A DNA stretch of 64,000 bases, from positions 5,636,001 to 5,700,000 of the forward strand of contig NC_013132.1 of assembly GCF_000024005.1 (NCBI RefSeq), read 5' to 3'. Positions 25,245 through 33,907 of this stretch are shown in pieces; position 1 is the stretch's first letter; each line of letters starts with the position of its first letter. The notes below the pieces were generated by a model. The model had not been told where the DNA came from, did not search any database, and saw only the letters and a program-made list of their open reading frames with translations. The DNA is from Chitinophaga pinensis DSM 2588 (lineage in GTDB: Bacteria > Bacteroidota > Bacteroidia > Chitinophagales > Chitinophagaceae). The translations under genes and the position numbers were made by a program.

Positions 25245-26099
25245 ATGAGCACACATACGCATGTGACGGCACCGACACAATACATACAGGTTAAGGGTAA
25301 TAAACTGGCTTATCGCCGTTATGGCAGTGGTAAAGGTCTGCCAATGGTCTTTATGCAACACTTTACCGGTACCATGGATAACTGGGATCCGGCAGTGATG
25401 GATGCACTGGCCAAAGACAGGGAAGTCATTATCTTCAATACCACCGGCATTTCCAGTTCTGAAGGTGAACCTAAAAACAACACCGCAGCTATTGCCAGCG
25501 ATGCGGCTGCCTTTATCGATGCACTGGGTCTGCAACAGATAGATCTGTTAGGCTTTTCTATGGGAAGTTTCGCTGCTCAACAGCTGACATTAGATCGTCC
25601 GGAGCTGGTACGGAAACTGATACTGGTAGGTTCTGGTCCAAGGGGCGGTGAAGGATTGGATACATTCAGTCCGCTGGTATGGGACATTTTAAGCAGGACT
25701 TATGACCCGGCTGATGAACTGTTACTGGACACCTTCTTTACACCTTCTGAAGCCAGTCAACAGGCAGGCCGCCGTTTCCTGGACAGGATCAGGGCCAGGG
25801 TAGAAAACCGGGATCCGGCTATCAGCGATAAGGTGGTACCGGCACAACTGGCCGCTATCACCGCCTGGGGCACTAAACACGAAGGTTCTTATGATTACCT
25901 CAAGGAGATCAAAGTTCCTGTGCTGATCGTCAGCGGTCATGATGATATCATCTTCCCGACCGTCAACAATTATATCCTCCAGCAACACCTTCCGGATGCG
26001 CAACTGATTATTTATCCTGATACAAATCATGGCTCCATCTATCAATATCCGGAGCTATTTGTAATACAGGTGAATCTCTTCCTGAAAGGCATTGCCTGA
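25245..26099 (+). CDS. Alpha/beta hydrolase (cytoplasmic)
   Basis: 284 residues without a signal peptide. Alpha/beta-hydrolase core: 'KLAYRRYGSGKGLPMVFMQHFTGTMDNWDPAV', nucleophile Ser105 in GFSMGS, acid Asp in 'LIVSGHDDIIFP' and His in 'DTNHGSIYQYP'. The classical HGxx oxyanion motif is QHFTGT here, as in one common branch of these enzymes. It is divergently transcribed from a TetR repressor, and both promoters contain the same operator type. This arrangement is typical for inducible detoxification or xenobiotic esterase/lactonase genes. The substrate is not determinable. Confidence 0.9.
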   Translation: MSTHTHVTAPTQYIQVKGNKLAYRRYGSGKGLPMVFMQHFTGTMDNWDPAVMDALAKDREVIIFNTTGISSSEGEPKNNTAAIASDAAAFIDALGLQQIDLLGFSMGSFAAQQLTLDRPELVRKLILVGSGPRGGEGLDTFSPLVWDILSRTYDPADELLLDTFFTPSEASQQAGRRFLDRIRARVENRDPAISDKVVPAQLAAITAWGTKHEGSYDYLKEIKVPVLIVSGHDDIIFPTVNNYILQQHLPDAQLIIYPDTNHGSIYQYPELFVIQVNLFLKGIA

Positions 26100-26119
26100 G
26101 AAAACCATCCTATAAAAAC

Positions 26120-26155
26120 AAAGAACGCGTCCCCCCAGCGGCGGACGCGTTCTTT
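26120..26155. terminator. Bidirectional intrinsic terminator
   Basis: AAAGAACGCGTCC (26120-26132) and GGACGCGTTCTTT (26143-26155) form a perfect 13-bp stem with T-runs on both strands, between convergent genes ending at 26099 and 26191. Confidence 0.9.
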
Positions 26156-26190
26156 TATCATAGTCAGTGATGAATACCTGCTACCAGTGT

Positions 26191-29100
26191 TTATTCAGCG
26201 TCCTCTCTATCCAGCGAATCCTTCGCATTGCCACGTTTCAATTTCACTACCGGATTCTTTTGTGTACCTGTCACATTGAAAGGAATACCCAGAATACCAA
26301 ACGGCGGTAATCCGACGCGTCCTTTCATATTCAGGCGGCCATCAAAGCTGACCTGTCCTTCAAAACGCGGCCTGAAACCAGCAATACGCAATTTAGTGCG
26401 TTCAATAGTAATGATGTTGTTTGCAATAGAAGAACGGATATCTACTTCTGACAAACTGGGATCTTTAATGTCTTTGCGGTTGGTGGTATTACCTACGGCA
26501 TTCAACATCCTGAATCCTTTGACTTTTATTTTCTTCAGCGACAACACCCCCTCTCCTTTCAAGGAAGAATAAACAATGTGCATGTTTTCATCCAGCCGGC
26601 CGTTGACATGATAATCCAGTCCGACGATACCACTTGCCGCACCTGCTGAAGTCGCCATATCATGAAACAGCCTGATCTCATTGTAGGCGCGTTTAATATC
26701 AAACTGTCTCGCATTGATACGGTAATCAAAAGCAGCTGATTGTTCACTGAGCGGTGTGTACACAGCATCCATCGCTACCGGAGCGCCGATGATACTAAAG
26801 CCGGTTTTGTTTAGTTGCAGACTACCATTATCCACCAGCAACTGACCATGGAATTTGCTGATATCTATGCCACTAAAACGTACTTTTTCCGCATTTGCCG
26901 TTAGCGATAATGAGAGATTAGCAGGTATATTGACTACATGCGGAGGCTCTGGTGTACCGTCTGATTCCTCCTGACCATATGATTTTAATTCATCAGCCAG
27001 CAGGTAATTACTTTTCAGGCTGAACGCCCCTCTTAGTTGCTGGTTCTTCTGTGTGGCGTAGCCGATCAGGTTATACAGATGACCATTCAACTGGATATCC
27101 GACTGACCATAACGGAGGTCGAATTTGTCAAACCACATCTTGTCTTCTTCAAAGCGGAATACACCGTTTTCGATATGGAAGGGTAAAGGGAAACGGGCAG
27201 CCGTGATGGTGACATCTCTGACAGTCAGCGAACCTTTATTATTGAGATTGGCGTATTGTCCGCTCATGGCATCTGCCTGTGTACCCTGTAAGGAAAGATC
27301 TGTTTTGATCATGCCTTCTACATCATAGCCTTCCTTGCCTAGTACTTTATAAATACGCCCCAGATCAATGATACCGCTGGCCAGGATATTATAGCGTAAG
27401 TTGTCAAAATTATCCAGGGCTGCTTTCAGTGTAAATGTCTGACCTTCAAAGGCAAAAGAGACTGGTTTGATATCTACTTTCAGGGACTGCAAACTACCGG
27501 AGGTATCTGTCAGTACCGCATTCACATTGATCTTTTCAATAGGATGTTTGTAGTATTTCGTTTGCAGGGTACCGTTATTCATGTGCAGTGCTGCCGTGGT
27601 TACCGGGAACAGGCTTGCCGCAGGTTTATAAATACCTTTACTTAAGATATTGATATTCAGATCACCACTCAGATCGATACCATCCAGCGGATAGAATTTC
27701 TCCACATCCGCCATGTGCAGTACGGCCTTCAGATTCGCATCTACCTGTGGCTGCTGCCCATTCGCGAGCAAGAGGTATCCTTTAATATAGTTATTGAGCA
27801 CTTCCGCATTCAGCTTGCTAACGTCCACCCGGATGTTGGCATAGTTATTATCCGGACAGTTTGCTTTTACATCAAATGCGATATTGTGAACAGGTTCCCT
27901 GACCTTGTCAAACTTGATATACCCATTCGTGAGACTGGAACTGAAATCAAACGCAGGGATGCTGCTGATAGCCACATCTGATTCATGTCCCGGACCATTA
28001 TTCACTGCATATTGTATATAGCGGCCATCGGCTTTCAGGTGTGCATGGAACTGTCCTTTCAGATCGAATTTATCCCAACCCATCGCTTCCCCCCATTGCT
28101 GCATATCAATGTCTGCTTCCATGCGGGCGTGGATGTCAGGTCTGTAGAGACCTGTCATATTCATCGATGAACTGAAAAAGCCTTTATCCAGTGTAAAGTA
28201 CAGAGAATCAAGACTCACATAGAATTTCTCTGTATTCATCTGCGGCAGTTTCGTCTGAAAATCAAGTCGTAACTGTTGTACTTTACTGGAAGCGCCGGTA
28301 TGTGCGATCACGCCGTCCCTTACCTTAATATTAAAGCTGAAGTCAGGCATTTTATTCGTCTTCGCGATATAGTTACCTGTCAATGAGGCACTTACTTCTG
28401 CATCCCCTTTTATTTCAGTCTGCTCCATCCAGGATACATAATCAGCCGGCAGGGCACTGAACAAAGCGGCTAATGTGGAAGCCCCGGAACTGAGTCTGAA
28501 ATCCATTTTATACCCATTTCTGAGGAAGCTGAACGCACCGTTCAGTTTAACAGGCAATTGGTTAATCTTCAGGTCATTCCTTTCAAAGCTGAAATTCAGC
28601 GACTTCGTATTAATACGGGTGATCAGGTCACCATTTAGCTTTTTAGACTGTATATAAGGTACTTCCCCATAGGAAAGATCTAGGGAGGCAATATTGATCT
28701 TGGAGAACAGGTCAAACTGTGAAGACTCCAGGTCACCTTTACCCAGGTAATTGACTTCACGGGCACGGATATATAGTCCGAGGGATTTATCATGGTAAAT
28801 AATGCCGCAATGATCCAGCTGAATGCGTTCGATTTTTAAAGAAGCTCCGCTGCTGTCGGCCGATTCCTTTGCCCCGGCGGATGACTGATAGACGTTATAG
28901 TTGGGACGCCCTTCTCCATCTACCAGGACGTGAATATTACCTTTGGTCAGGTATATCTCATCGATTCTGAGCGTTTTAGAGAAGACGCTACCCAGGTTCA
29001 CTCCCAGGGAAACCGCATTGGCGGTTACGAGGGTGTCATGTTCGAAGGGTGCGGAGCCTTTCAGACTGACATCGTACAAAGTAAGCGTCAGAGAGGGAAA

Positions 29101-29286
29101 GTGATTAAAGAAAGACAGTCTTGCCTTTGAAAAGTTCAATTCCGTGCTGATGCTGTTATTGGCCCAGGTCTTTATTTTCTTGGAGACCGCTCCGGGAAAT
29201 AATAATGGTAATAAAAAAAGCAGTATTAATATTCCCAGGACTGACGCCGAAACAATTTTCAGCGTTTTCAACGCGATTCTCTTCAT
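26191..29286 (-). CDS. AsmA-family (bridge-like lipid transfer type) membrane protein
   Basis: About 1031 residues from the ATG at 29286 (MKRIALKTLKIVSASVLGIL), which places the single membrane anchor at residues 8-30; longer starts at 29301 or 29379 add only basic or unconserved residues. After the anchor comes 'WANNSISTELNFSKARLSFFNHFPSLTLTLYDVSLKG', the AsmA N-terminal signature. A very long repetitive beta-groove region follows, and the C-terminal AsmA_2-like segment contains 'GRLNMKGRVGLPPFGILGIPFNVTGTQKNPVVKL'. The protein would be anchored in the inner membrane and span the periplasm. Relatives (TamB, YhdP, AsmA) move phospholipid to or maintain the outer membrane; that role is inferred here. 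Confidence 0.9.
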   Translation of the reverse strand: MKRIALKTLKIVSASVLGILILLFLLPLLFPGAVSKKIKTWANNSISTELNFSKARLSFFNHFPSLTLTLYDVSLKGSAPFEHDTLVTANAVSLGVNLGSVFSKTLRIDEIYLTKGNIHVLVDGEGRPNYNVYQSSAGAKESADSSGASLKIERIQLDHCGIIYHDKSLGLYIRAREVNYLGKGDLESSQFDLFSKINIASLDLSYGEVPYIQSKKLNGDLITRINTKSLNFSFERNDLKINQLPVKLNGAFSFLRNGYKMDFRLSSGASTLAALFSALPADYVSWMEQTEIKGDAEVSASLTGNYIAKTNKMPDFSFNIKVRDGVIAHTGASSKVQQLRLDFQTKLPQMNTEKFYVSLDSLYFTLDKGFFSSSMNMTGLYRPDIHARMEADIDMQQWGEAMGWDKFDLKGQFHAHLKADGRYIQYAVNNGPGHESDVAISSIPAFDFSSSLTNGYIKFDKVREPVHNIAFDVKANCPDNNYANIRVDVSKLNAEVLNNYIKGYLLLANGQQPQVDANLKAVLHMADVEKFYPLDGIDLSGDLNINILSKGIYKPAASLFPVTTAALHMNNGTLQTKYYKHPIEKINVNAVLTDTSGSLQSLKVDIKPVSFAFEGQTFTLKAALDNFDNLRYNILASGIIDLGRIYKVLGKEGYDVEGMIKTDLSLQGTQADAMSGQYANLNNKGSLTVRDVTITAARFPLPFHIENGVFRFEEDKMWFDKFDLRYGQSDIQLNGHLYNLIGYATQKNQQLRGAFSLKSNYLLADELKSYGQEESDGTPEPPHVVNIPANLSLSLTANAEKVRFSGIDISKFHGQLLVDNGSLQLNKTGFSIIGAPVAMDAVYTPLSEQSAAFDYRINARQFDIKRAYNEIRLFHDMATSAGAASGIVGLDYHVNGRLDENMHIVYSSLKGEGVLSLKKIKVKGFRMLNAVGNTTNRKDIKDPSLSEVDIRSSIANNIITIERTKLRIAGFRPRFEGQVSFDGRLNMKGRVGLPPFGILGIPFNVTGTQKNPVVKLKRGNAKDSLDREDAE

Positions 29287-29426
29287 TCTTCCATTAAGCA
29301 TAAGGTATAGGATAGCAGCATTTGTTGTCCACTGCACTTGCGGGCGCAAAGATAGAAAAAAATTTTTCTGGGTACCCAACCTTTGCGCAATTACTCACCG
29401 TTAACTATGATAGTAAAACGAACTCT

Positions 29427-29942
29427 ATGAAAAAACTCGGCGTCTACACACTATTTGTAGGGGGAATCATTCTCGTACACACGGCGTGCTCCAAAGAGGA
29501 AGTACTCAAATTCCAGGGTCGCAACTCCGTTGCTGACATCCGGGATTCGATTCCTACGGACAGCATTCCGCATGATACGATACCACATGACACGATCCCG
29601 TTCCCGCATGACACCATTCCGCACGATACGATACCGTTCCCACATGACACGGTACCACATCCTCCGGATACGATCGTTCATCCACCTTATCCACCGTATC
29701 CGCCACAGCATCCGGATACGGCGCGTCCGCATTATCCGCCTCATTACCCGGATACCCCGCGTCCGCACTATCCACCCCATCACCCGGATACGCCACGACC
29801 ACATTATCCGCCACAGCATCCGGATACCCCACGCCCGCATTATCCACCAGTGGATTCTACCGGTTACCGGGTATACAAAAATGCAAGCAGCGATAATTCG
29901 CCGGTGAGCAGAGTGAGAGCCAGCGGTATTTCTCTGAGATAA
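29427..29942 (+). CDS. Lipoprotein with Pro/His/Asp tandem repeats
   Basis: 171 residues from the ATG at 29427 (MKKLGVYTLFVGGIILVHTACSKEE); the lipid Cys is about residue 21. After a short neck come repeats of IPHDT (with FPHDT variants), then repeats of about 15 residues, each close to HPDTPRPHYPP. A short charged tail follows. About two thirds of the protein is Pro, His, Asp, Thr and Tyr. Such a chain should be extended and stiff, and the His/Asp content could bind metal or give pH-dependent charge. It may span the periplasm or the surface layer. I know no family. It lies head-to-head with the AsmA gene and 188 bp before an ECF sigma gene. Confidence 0.75.
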   Translation: MKKLGVYTLFVGGIILVHTACSKEEVLKFQGRNSVADIRDSIPTDSIPHDTIPHDTIPFPHDTIPHDTIPFPHDTVPHPPDTIVHPPYPPYPPQHPDTARPHYPPHYPDTPRPHYPPHHPDTPRPHYPPQHPDTPRPHYPPVDSTGYRVYKNASSDNSPVSRVRASGISLR

Positions 29943-30130
29943 AGCGATCAGCAACAGGCATAATTATTTTGTAATTGTAACTAATAAGACAAAATATCGT
30001 TCCAGTATTACGTTTCCGTGCGTAGCAAGATACTATAGCCAGTTTGTTCTCACGCCTGGGCCACCTTTGGGGGGTCCAGGTATATTGCGTCAGAAACGGC
30101 GCTGTCATGAAATAATATTTATAATACCTA

Positions 30131-30676
30131 TTGGGAGTCCTTCAGTTGGAAGATATTAAGGAGCTGATAACATTATGTGCCGCTAATGACCGTCTTGGTC
30201 AGGAGAAACTTTACCGTAAGTTTTATCCCGCGTTGTTTCTATTGTGCCGGAAGTTTTTCCCGGTACAGGAAGACGCATTGGAAGCATTGAACGATGGTAT
30301 GCTAAAGGTTTTTAAGAACATCGGTAGGTACAATGACGATAAGGGAGAATTCTTTAACTGGGTCTATACGATCGTACGCAATACGGCACTGGACAAACTC
30401 AAGGTCAACGGATGGCCCAGGCATGTGGAAGTGGACGAGATCATCATTCCGGATAATGATAATCCGCTGACAGCCCTGGAGTCGTCGGACATTTATAAGC
30501 TACTGGATGTCCTGCCACCAGCTACAAGAGCGATCTGCATTTTATTCTACCTGGAAGGCTGTCAGATACCAGAGATCGCAGCACAGCTGGAGCTGAGTGC
30601 AGGCACCGTCAAGTGGCATCTGAGCGAGGTAAGAAAGCGGTTGAAACCAGTTTTATTACAGTATTATAAAAAATAG
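30131..30676 (+). CDS. ECF RNA polymerase sigma factor
   Basis: About 181 residues, started by TTG at 30131 or a second TTG at 30146; the exact start is uncertain. Region 2 ('YRKFYPALFLLCRKFFPVQEDALEALNDGMLKVFKNIGRYNDDKGEFFNWVYTIVRNTALDKL') and region 4 ('LPPATRAICILFYLEGCQIPEIAAQLELSAGTVKWHLSEVRKRLKP') are complete. It is followed 8 bp downstream by a GTG-started membrane protein that looks like its anti-sigma partner. It should direct a small regulon in response to an envelope signal. Confidence 0.9.
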   Translation: MGVLQLEDIKELITLCAANDRLGQEKLYRKFYPALFLLCRKFFPVQEDALEALNDGMLKVFKNIGRYNDDKGEFFNWVYTIVRNTALDKLKVNGWPRHVEVDEIIIPDNDNPLTALESSDIYKLLDVLPPATRAICILFYLEGCQIPEIAAQLELSAGTVKWHLSEVRKRLKPVLLQYYKK

Positions 30677-30684
30677 GGTTAAAC

Positions 30685-32478
30685 GTGTCTGAGCAAAATT
30701 TGAGTGATAAGTTTTTAAACAGCGAGGAAAGCGGTATTCCCATTCCACCCGTGGAACAGGGATGGTCGGCTATGCAGCATATGCTGGATAAGGCGATGCC
30801 TGTCCATACGCCTTCCTCTCCCACTGCTCCGAAGCCAACGCCAAAACCCGGTGCTGCTGTAATAAAAGGATTACTGAAAGGTGTACTTATTTCCGGTACT
30901 GCCGTTACCGTGAGCGTCAGCGGCTGGTGGCTGTATAAACATTCCGGGCAGACAAAGGATACGCATCCGGCCATCGTACAGCCGGCTGCTGATAGTCCTG
31001 CGGCAGATGCTGTTCAATTATCAGTTGACAGTAGTTATTCAGCCATAACGCCTTCTCTTTCGGACAGTAATCATATGAAGGAGGGTCTTCCGGAAACAGA
31101 TCAGACGCAGCCAGCAGCTACCCATCAGGCACAGGATGCCATCGCTAATAGCACGGAAGAACAATCCCAGACAGTTACAGGCGCAGGTAGACGCGCGCAG
31201 GTAGCCCAGGGAACGGCTGACAGTAAAAGTGATCAGGCAGTGGCCACTACAAGGGTATCTGATGGAACAGCGAAAACAGGCAATAACGCTGCTGCTACTC
31301 CTGGTAAAACTAATAATGCTTCGCAACAAGCAAATGCCTATATAAAACAATCAACGACCGGCAACACCAGTCGTCCATCCAGACTACTCACGCAAAGGAA
31401 TACCAGCAATGGCGACCATAAAACGTCTGCCGGTCTGTCATCCAATCAACAACCAGCCATCACTGATCCGGTCATTCCATCTGGTCGTCAGCAAACACCC
31501 CGGGCTGGTTCACCGCAACTGCCAGGAGCAGGCAAGCCTCCTGCAGCCAGCGGTGTAAATAATGAGGCTAAGCAGCCCTCTTTTGCCGGCAACTATCCAC
31601 AGCAGAAAGCGGCGAAGCCGGAAACAGGCGAAGCCAACAATGATGCATCGGCAACGGGCACCCCTACATCCAAAAATCCTCTTCTTCCGGCGGACAGGAA
31701 CAGGACAAGCAGCGATCTGTCTGTACCAGCTTCGACCAGCAGCTGGATCCTGGAACCTGTAAAACAACCCGACCAGAGCCGGAATGTTAGTCTGCTTCAT
31801 AACAGCAAAGACCGTAACAAAATCGCTACAGCGGCTGTTCCCTCTCATAAACGGGAAATACGCGCTGCCTGGAATCTCTACGGACAACTACCTGTCGCTA
31901 TCCCTTTAGAAGGCAACACCTACTACTTCACCGGGCCTGATGGAAAGAAACAATACTGGCGTCTGCTGATCCCTTCTCTTCGTATCGAAAGGGTCATTGG
32001 AAGTGTCGCATTGTCGGCTGATATCATGCCTGCTATCAACACCATACTGCCCTCCAACGAGCATCATTCCAGAACAGCAGGCGGCAGATTCCCACAGTAT
32101 GATACCATCCGCTCCGTGATTAAACAACATGGGACAGGTCTTACCCTGCAGGTGCATTATTCCCTCACCCCACACCTGAAAATAAGCGCAGGTGCGCAAC
32201 TCTCCCTGCTGGGAAAAGCAGCCGTAGCACAGACGCTGGCAGATACCCTGAACAAAAGAGGTGCTACCATACTCCGCGCTGCTACGCAAACAGAAACGGA
32301 CAGTCTGGTACACAGGCGCATCAGCGGACTCGCTGAAGTGTATTATGAGTTCGGTAAATGGCAGACAGGTGTGCGTACCATCATTCCATTCACCAATACC
32401 GGCCTGCAAAAAAACTGGCCGATAAAAACACCGGTACAGGTAGAACTGCTGTTCAGGAGAAGACTGTTCACCCGATAG
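30685..32478 (+). CDS. Putative dual-membrane-spanning anti-sigma factor (Dma-like)
   Basis: 597 residues from a GTG at 30685. Residues 1-60 are cytoplasmic and contain 'IPIPPVEQGWSAMQHMLDKAMP', resembling the N-terminal motif of ECF-partner proteins in Bacteroidota. One membrane helix is at about 63-84. Residues 90-385 are a Gln/Ser/Thr/Ala/Pro-rich low-complexity linker without predicted fold. Residues 390-597 form amphipathic beta-strands ('LTLQVHYSLTPHLKISAGAQLSLLG', 'GLAEVYYEFGKWQTGVRTIIPF', 'VQVELLFRRRLF') as in an outer-membrane beta-barrel. This is the layout of the Dma anti-sigma factors reported in Bacteroides thetaiotaomicron, which hold the sigma factor at the inner membrane while reading the outer membrane. 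Function is inferred from architecture and operon position. Confidence 0.75.
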   Translation: MSEQNLSDKFLNSEESGIPIPPVEQGWSAMQHMLDKAMPVHTPSSPTAPKPTPKPGAAVIKGLLKGVLISGTAVTVSVSGWWLYKHSGQTKDTHPAIVQPAADSPAADAVQLSVDSSYSAITPSLSDSNHMKEGLPETDQTQPAATHQAQDAIANSTEEQSQTVTGAGRRAQVAQGTADSKSDQAVATTRVSDGTAKTGNNAAATPGKTNNASQQANAYIKQSTTGNTSRPSRLLTQRNTSNGDHKTSAGLSSNQQPAITDPVIPSGRQQTPRAGSPQLPGAGKPPAASGVNNEAKQPSFAGNYPQQKAAKPETGEANNDASATGTPTSKNPLLPADRNRTSSDLSVPASTSSWILEPVKQPDQSRNVSLLHNSKDRNKIATAAVPSHKREIRAAWNLYGQLPVAIPLEGNTYYFTGPDGKKQYWRLLIPSLRIERVIGSVALSADIMPAINTILPSNEHHSRTAGGRFPQYDTIRSVIKQHGTGLTLQVHYSLTPHLKISAGAQLSLLGKAAVAQTLADTLNKRGATILRAATQTETDSLVHRRISGLAEVYYEFGKWQTGVRTIIPFTNTGLQKNWPIKTPVQVELLFRRRLFTR

Positions 32479-32539
32479 CAGCTGATAAAAATGCTATCTT
32501 CATATCCAATCGCGGTATATAATTTGAAACAGTACCCAT

Positions 32540-33715
32540 ATGGATATTCAAAAGATCAGAAGAGATACTATCGGCTGTGAACAGCTAATTCATTTGAATA
32601 ATGCAGGTGCCGCGCTGATGCCGGCAGTGGTAGCCAATGGTATCAGGGATTATATTTCAGCAGAAGAAACCGGCGGTGGTTATGAGACTGCTGACAAGTA
32701 CAGCGCTGAACTGGATCAGTTCTATACCTACATGGCCAAACTGTTGCATTGCAGATCCGAAAACATCGCCTTTACCACCAATGCTACTGACAGCTTCAAC
32801 CGTGCCTTGTCTGCCGTGCCATTCAAACAGGGAGACGTCATCCTGACGACAGAAAACGACTACCCTTCTAATTTTATCGCCTTTATTTCTCTGCAGAAAA
32901 GACTGGGAATAGAGATCGTCACAGTGCGAAATACACCTTCCGGTGAAACTGACCTGGAAGACCTGGAACAAAAGATCAACACACTTCAACCACGCCTTGT
33001 GTCAGTCACACATGTACCTACCAGTTCCGGACTCGTACAACCGGTAGCCGCAATCGGTAATATCACTAAACGTTATGATACTTTGTATCTGCTGGATGCG
33101 TGTCAATCCGTCGGACAACTAGCCGTTGACGCCATTGCTACAGGCGCTGATTTCATCAGCGGCACCTTCCGTAAATTCCTGCGGGGCCCCAGAGGCGCTG
33201 GCTTTTTATATATCTCTGATAAAGCATTACAAAGCGGATTAGAACCATTGTTCCCGGATCTGAGAGGCGCCGAATGGACCGGTATCCATGCCTATACACA
33301 CCGGGAAGATGCCAAACGTTTTGAAGACTGGGAAACAGCCTTTGCGCTGATGGCGGGAAGTACTGCTGCCATAAAATACCTGCTGGATATAGGAATACAG
33401 GAGGTGCAAACCCGGAATGAAACGCTTACCGCTTACCTGCGGCATCAGCTAGGCAATGTACCTGGCGTACAGTTACAGGACAAAGGAAAACACCCCTGCA
33501 GTATCGTTACCTTCAGTATAGCGAACCAGGAACCGGAGCGTTTCAAACAATATTTCAAACAACACGGCGTCAATATTTACACCACTGCCAGGTCGTCTGC
33601 TATCATTGATTTCACACAGAAGGGCATTGAATGGGTGGCAAGAGTATCACCGCACTATTACAACACGGAAGCAGAGATCGACCGGTTTATGCAACTGCTG
33701 ACTGCGATCGCTTAA
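32540..33715 (+). CDS. Class V (cysteine-desulfurase-like) aminotransferase
   Basis: 391 residues, PLP-dependent fold type I. Visible residues: 'LNNAGAALMP' (19-28), 'FTTNATDSFNRAL' phosphate-binding loop (78-90), His158 in 'VTHVPTSSGLVQP', Asp186 in 'LLDACQSVGQ' (pyridine N) with Gln189, and the Schiff-base Lys212 in 'SGTFRKFLRGPRGAGFLY'. The GPRG..FLY stretch is typical of the group near isopenicillin N epimerase and ergothioneine EgtE-type lyases. No catalytic Cys loop of a desulfurase is apparent. The reaction is unknown: transamination, racemisation or C-S lyase are possible. It is a single gene between two unrelated transcription units. Confidence 0.9.
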   Translation: MDIQKIRRDTIGCEQLIHLNNAGAALMPAVVANGIRDYISAEETGGGYETADKYSAELDQFYTYMAKLLHCRSENIAFTTNATDSFNRALSAVPFKQGDVILTTENDYPSNFIAFISLQKRLGIEIVTVRNTPSGETDLEDLEQKINTLQPRLVSVTHVPTSSGLVQPVAAIGNITKRYDTLYLLDACQSVGQLAVDAIATGADFISGTFRKFLRGPRGAGFLYISDKALQSGLEPLFPDLRGAEWTGIHAYTHREDAKRFEDWETAFALMAGSTAAIKYLLDIGIQEVQTRNETLTAYLRHQLGNVPGVQLQDKGKHPCSIVTFSIANQEPERFKQYFKQHGVNIYTTARSSAIIDFTQKGIEWVARVSPHYYNTEAEIDRFMQLLTAIA

Positions 33716-33763
33716 CTTATCATGCGTATAAATACCTGATTCCAAATATCCGTAGCAAAACGA

Positions 33764-33794
33764 TTGTCAGTTAGCTGCGGGCACCCTAATTTTG
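33764..33794 (+). promoter_or_regulatory. Promoter of the 2030-residue protein gene
   Basis: TTG (33764-33766), a 20-nt spacer and TAATTTTG (33787-33794) match the Bacteroidota consensus. Transcription would start near 33801, giving a leader of about 107 nt. Confidence 0.6.
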
Positions 33795-33907
33795 TCCCCG
33801 CTTAAGAGATAGCGCTATAAATAAGCACCACAACAACTAACCCCGAAAGTGTAGCATTCAGATTAACCTACATCACAACGGAAAACGTAGACCCCAAAAC
33901 GTAAAGC

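Noticed and set aside
29451..29954. Minus-strand frame rich in Arg/Ile/Met opposite the Pro/His lipoprotein
   Set aside because: It mirrors the repeats of the plus-strand gene, which has a proper lipobox and start; the reverse frame is repeat artefact.
26191..32478. Single operon from the AsmA gene to the sigma module
   Set aside because: The AsmA gene is on the minus strand and divergent from the lipoprotein and sigma genes.
32540..33715. Cysteine desulfurase (IscS/SufS)
   Set aside because: The class V fold fits but no catalytic cysteine loop or Fe-S cluster genes are visible; the GPRG region suggests another branch.
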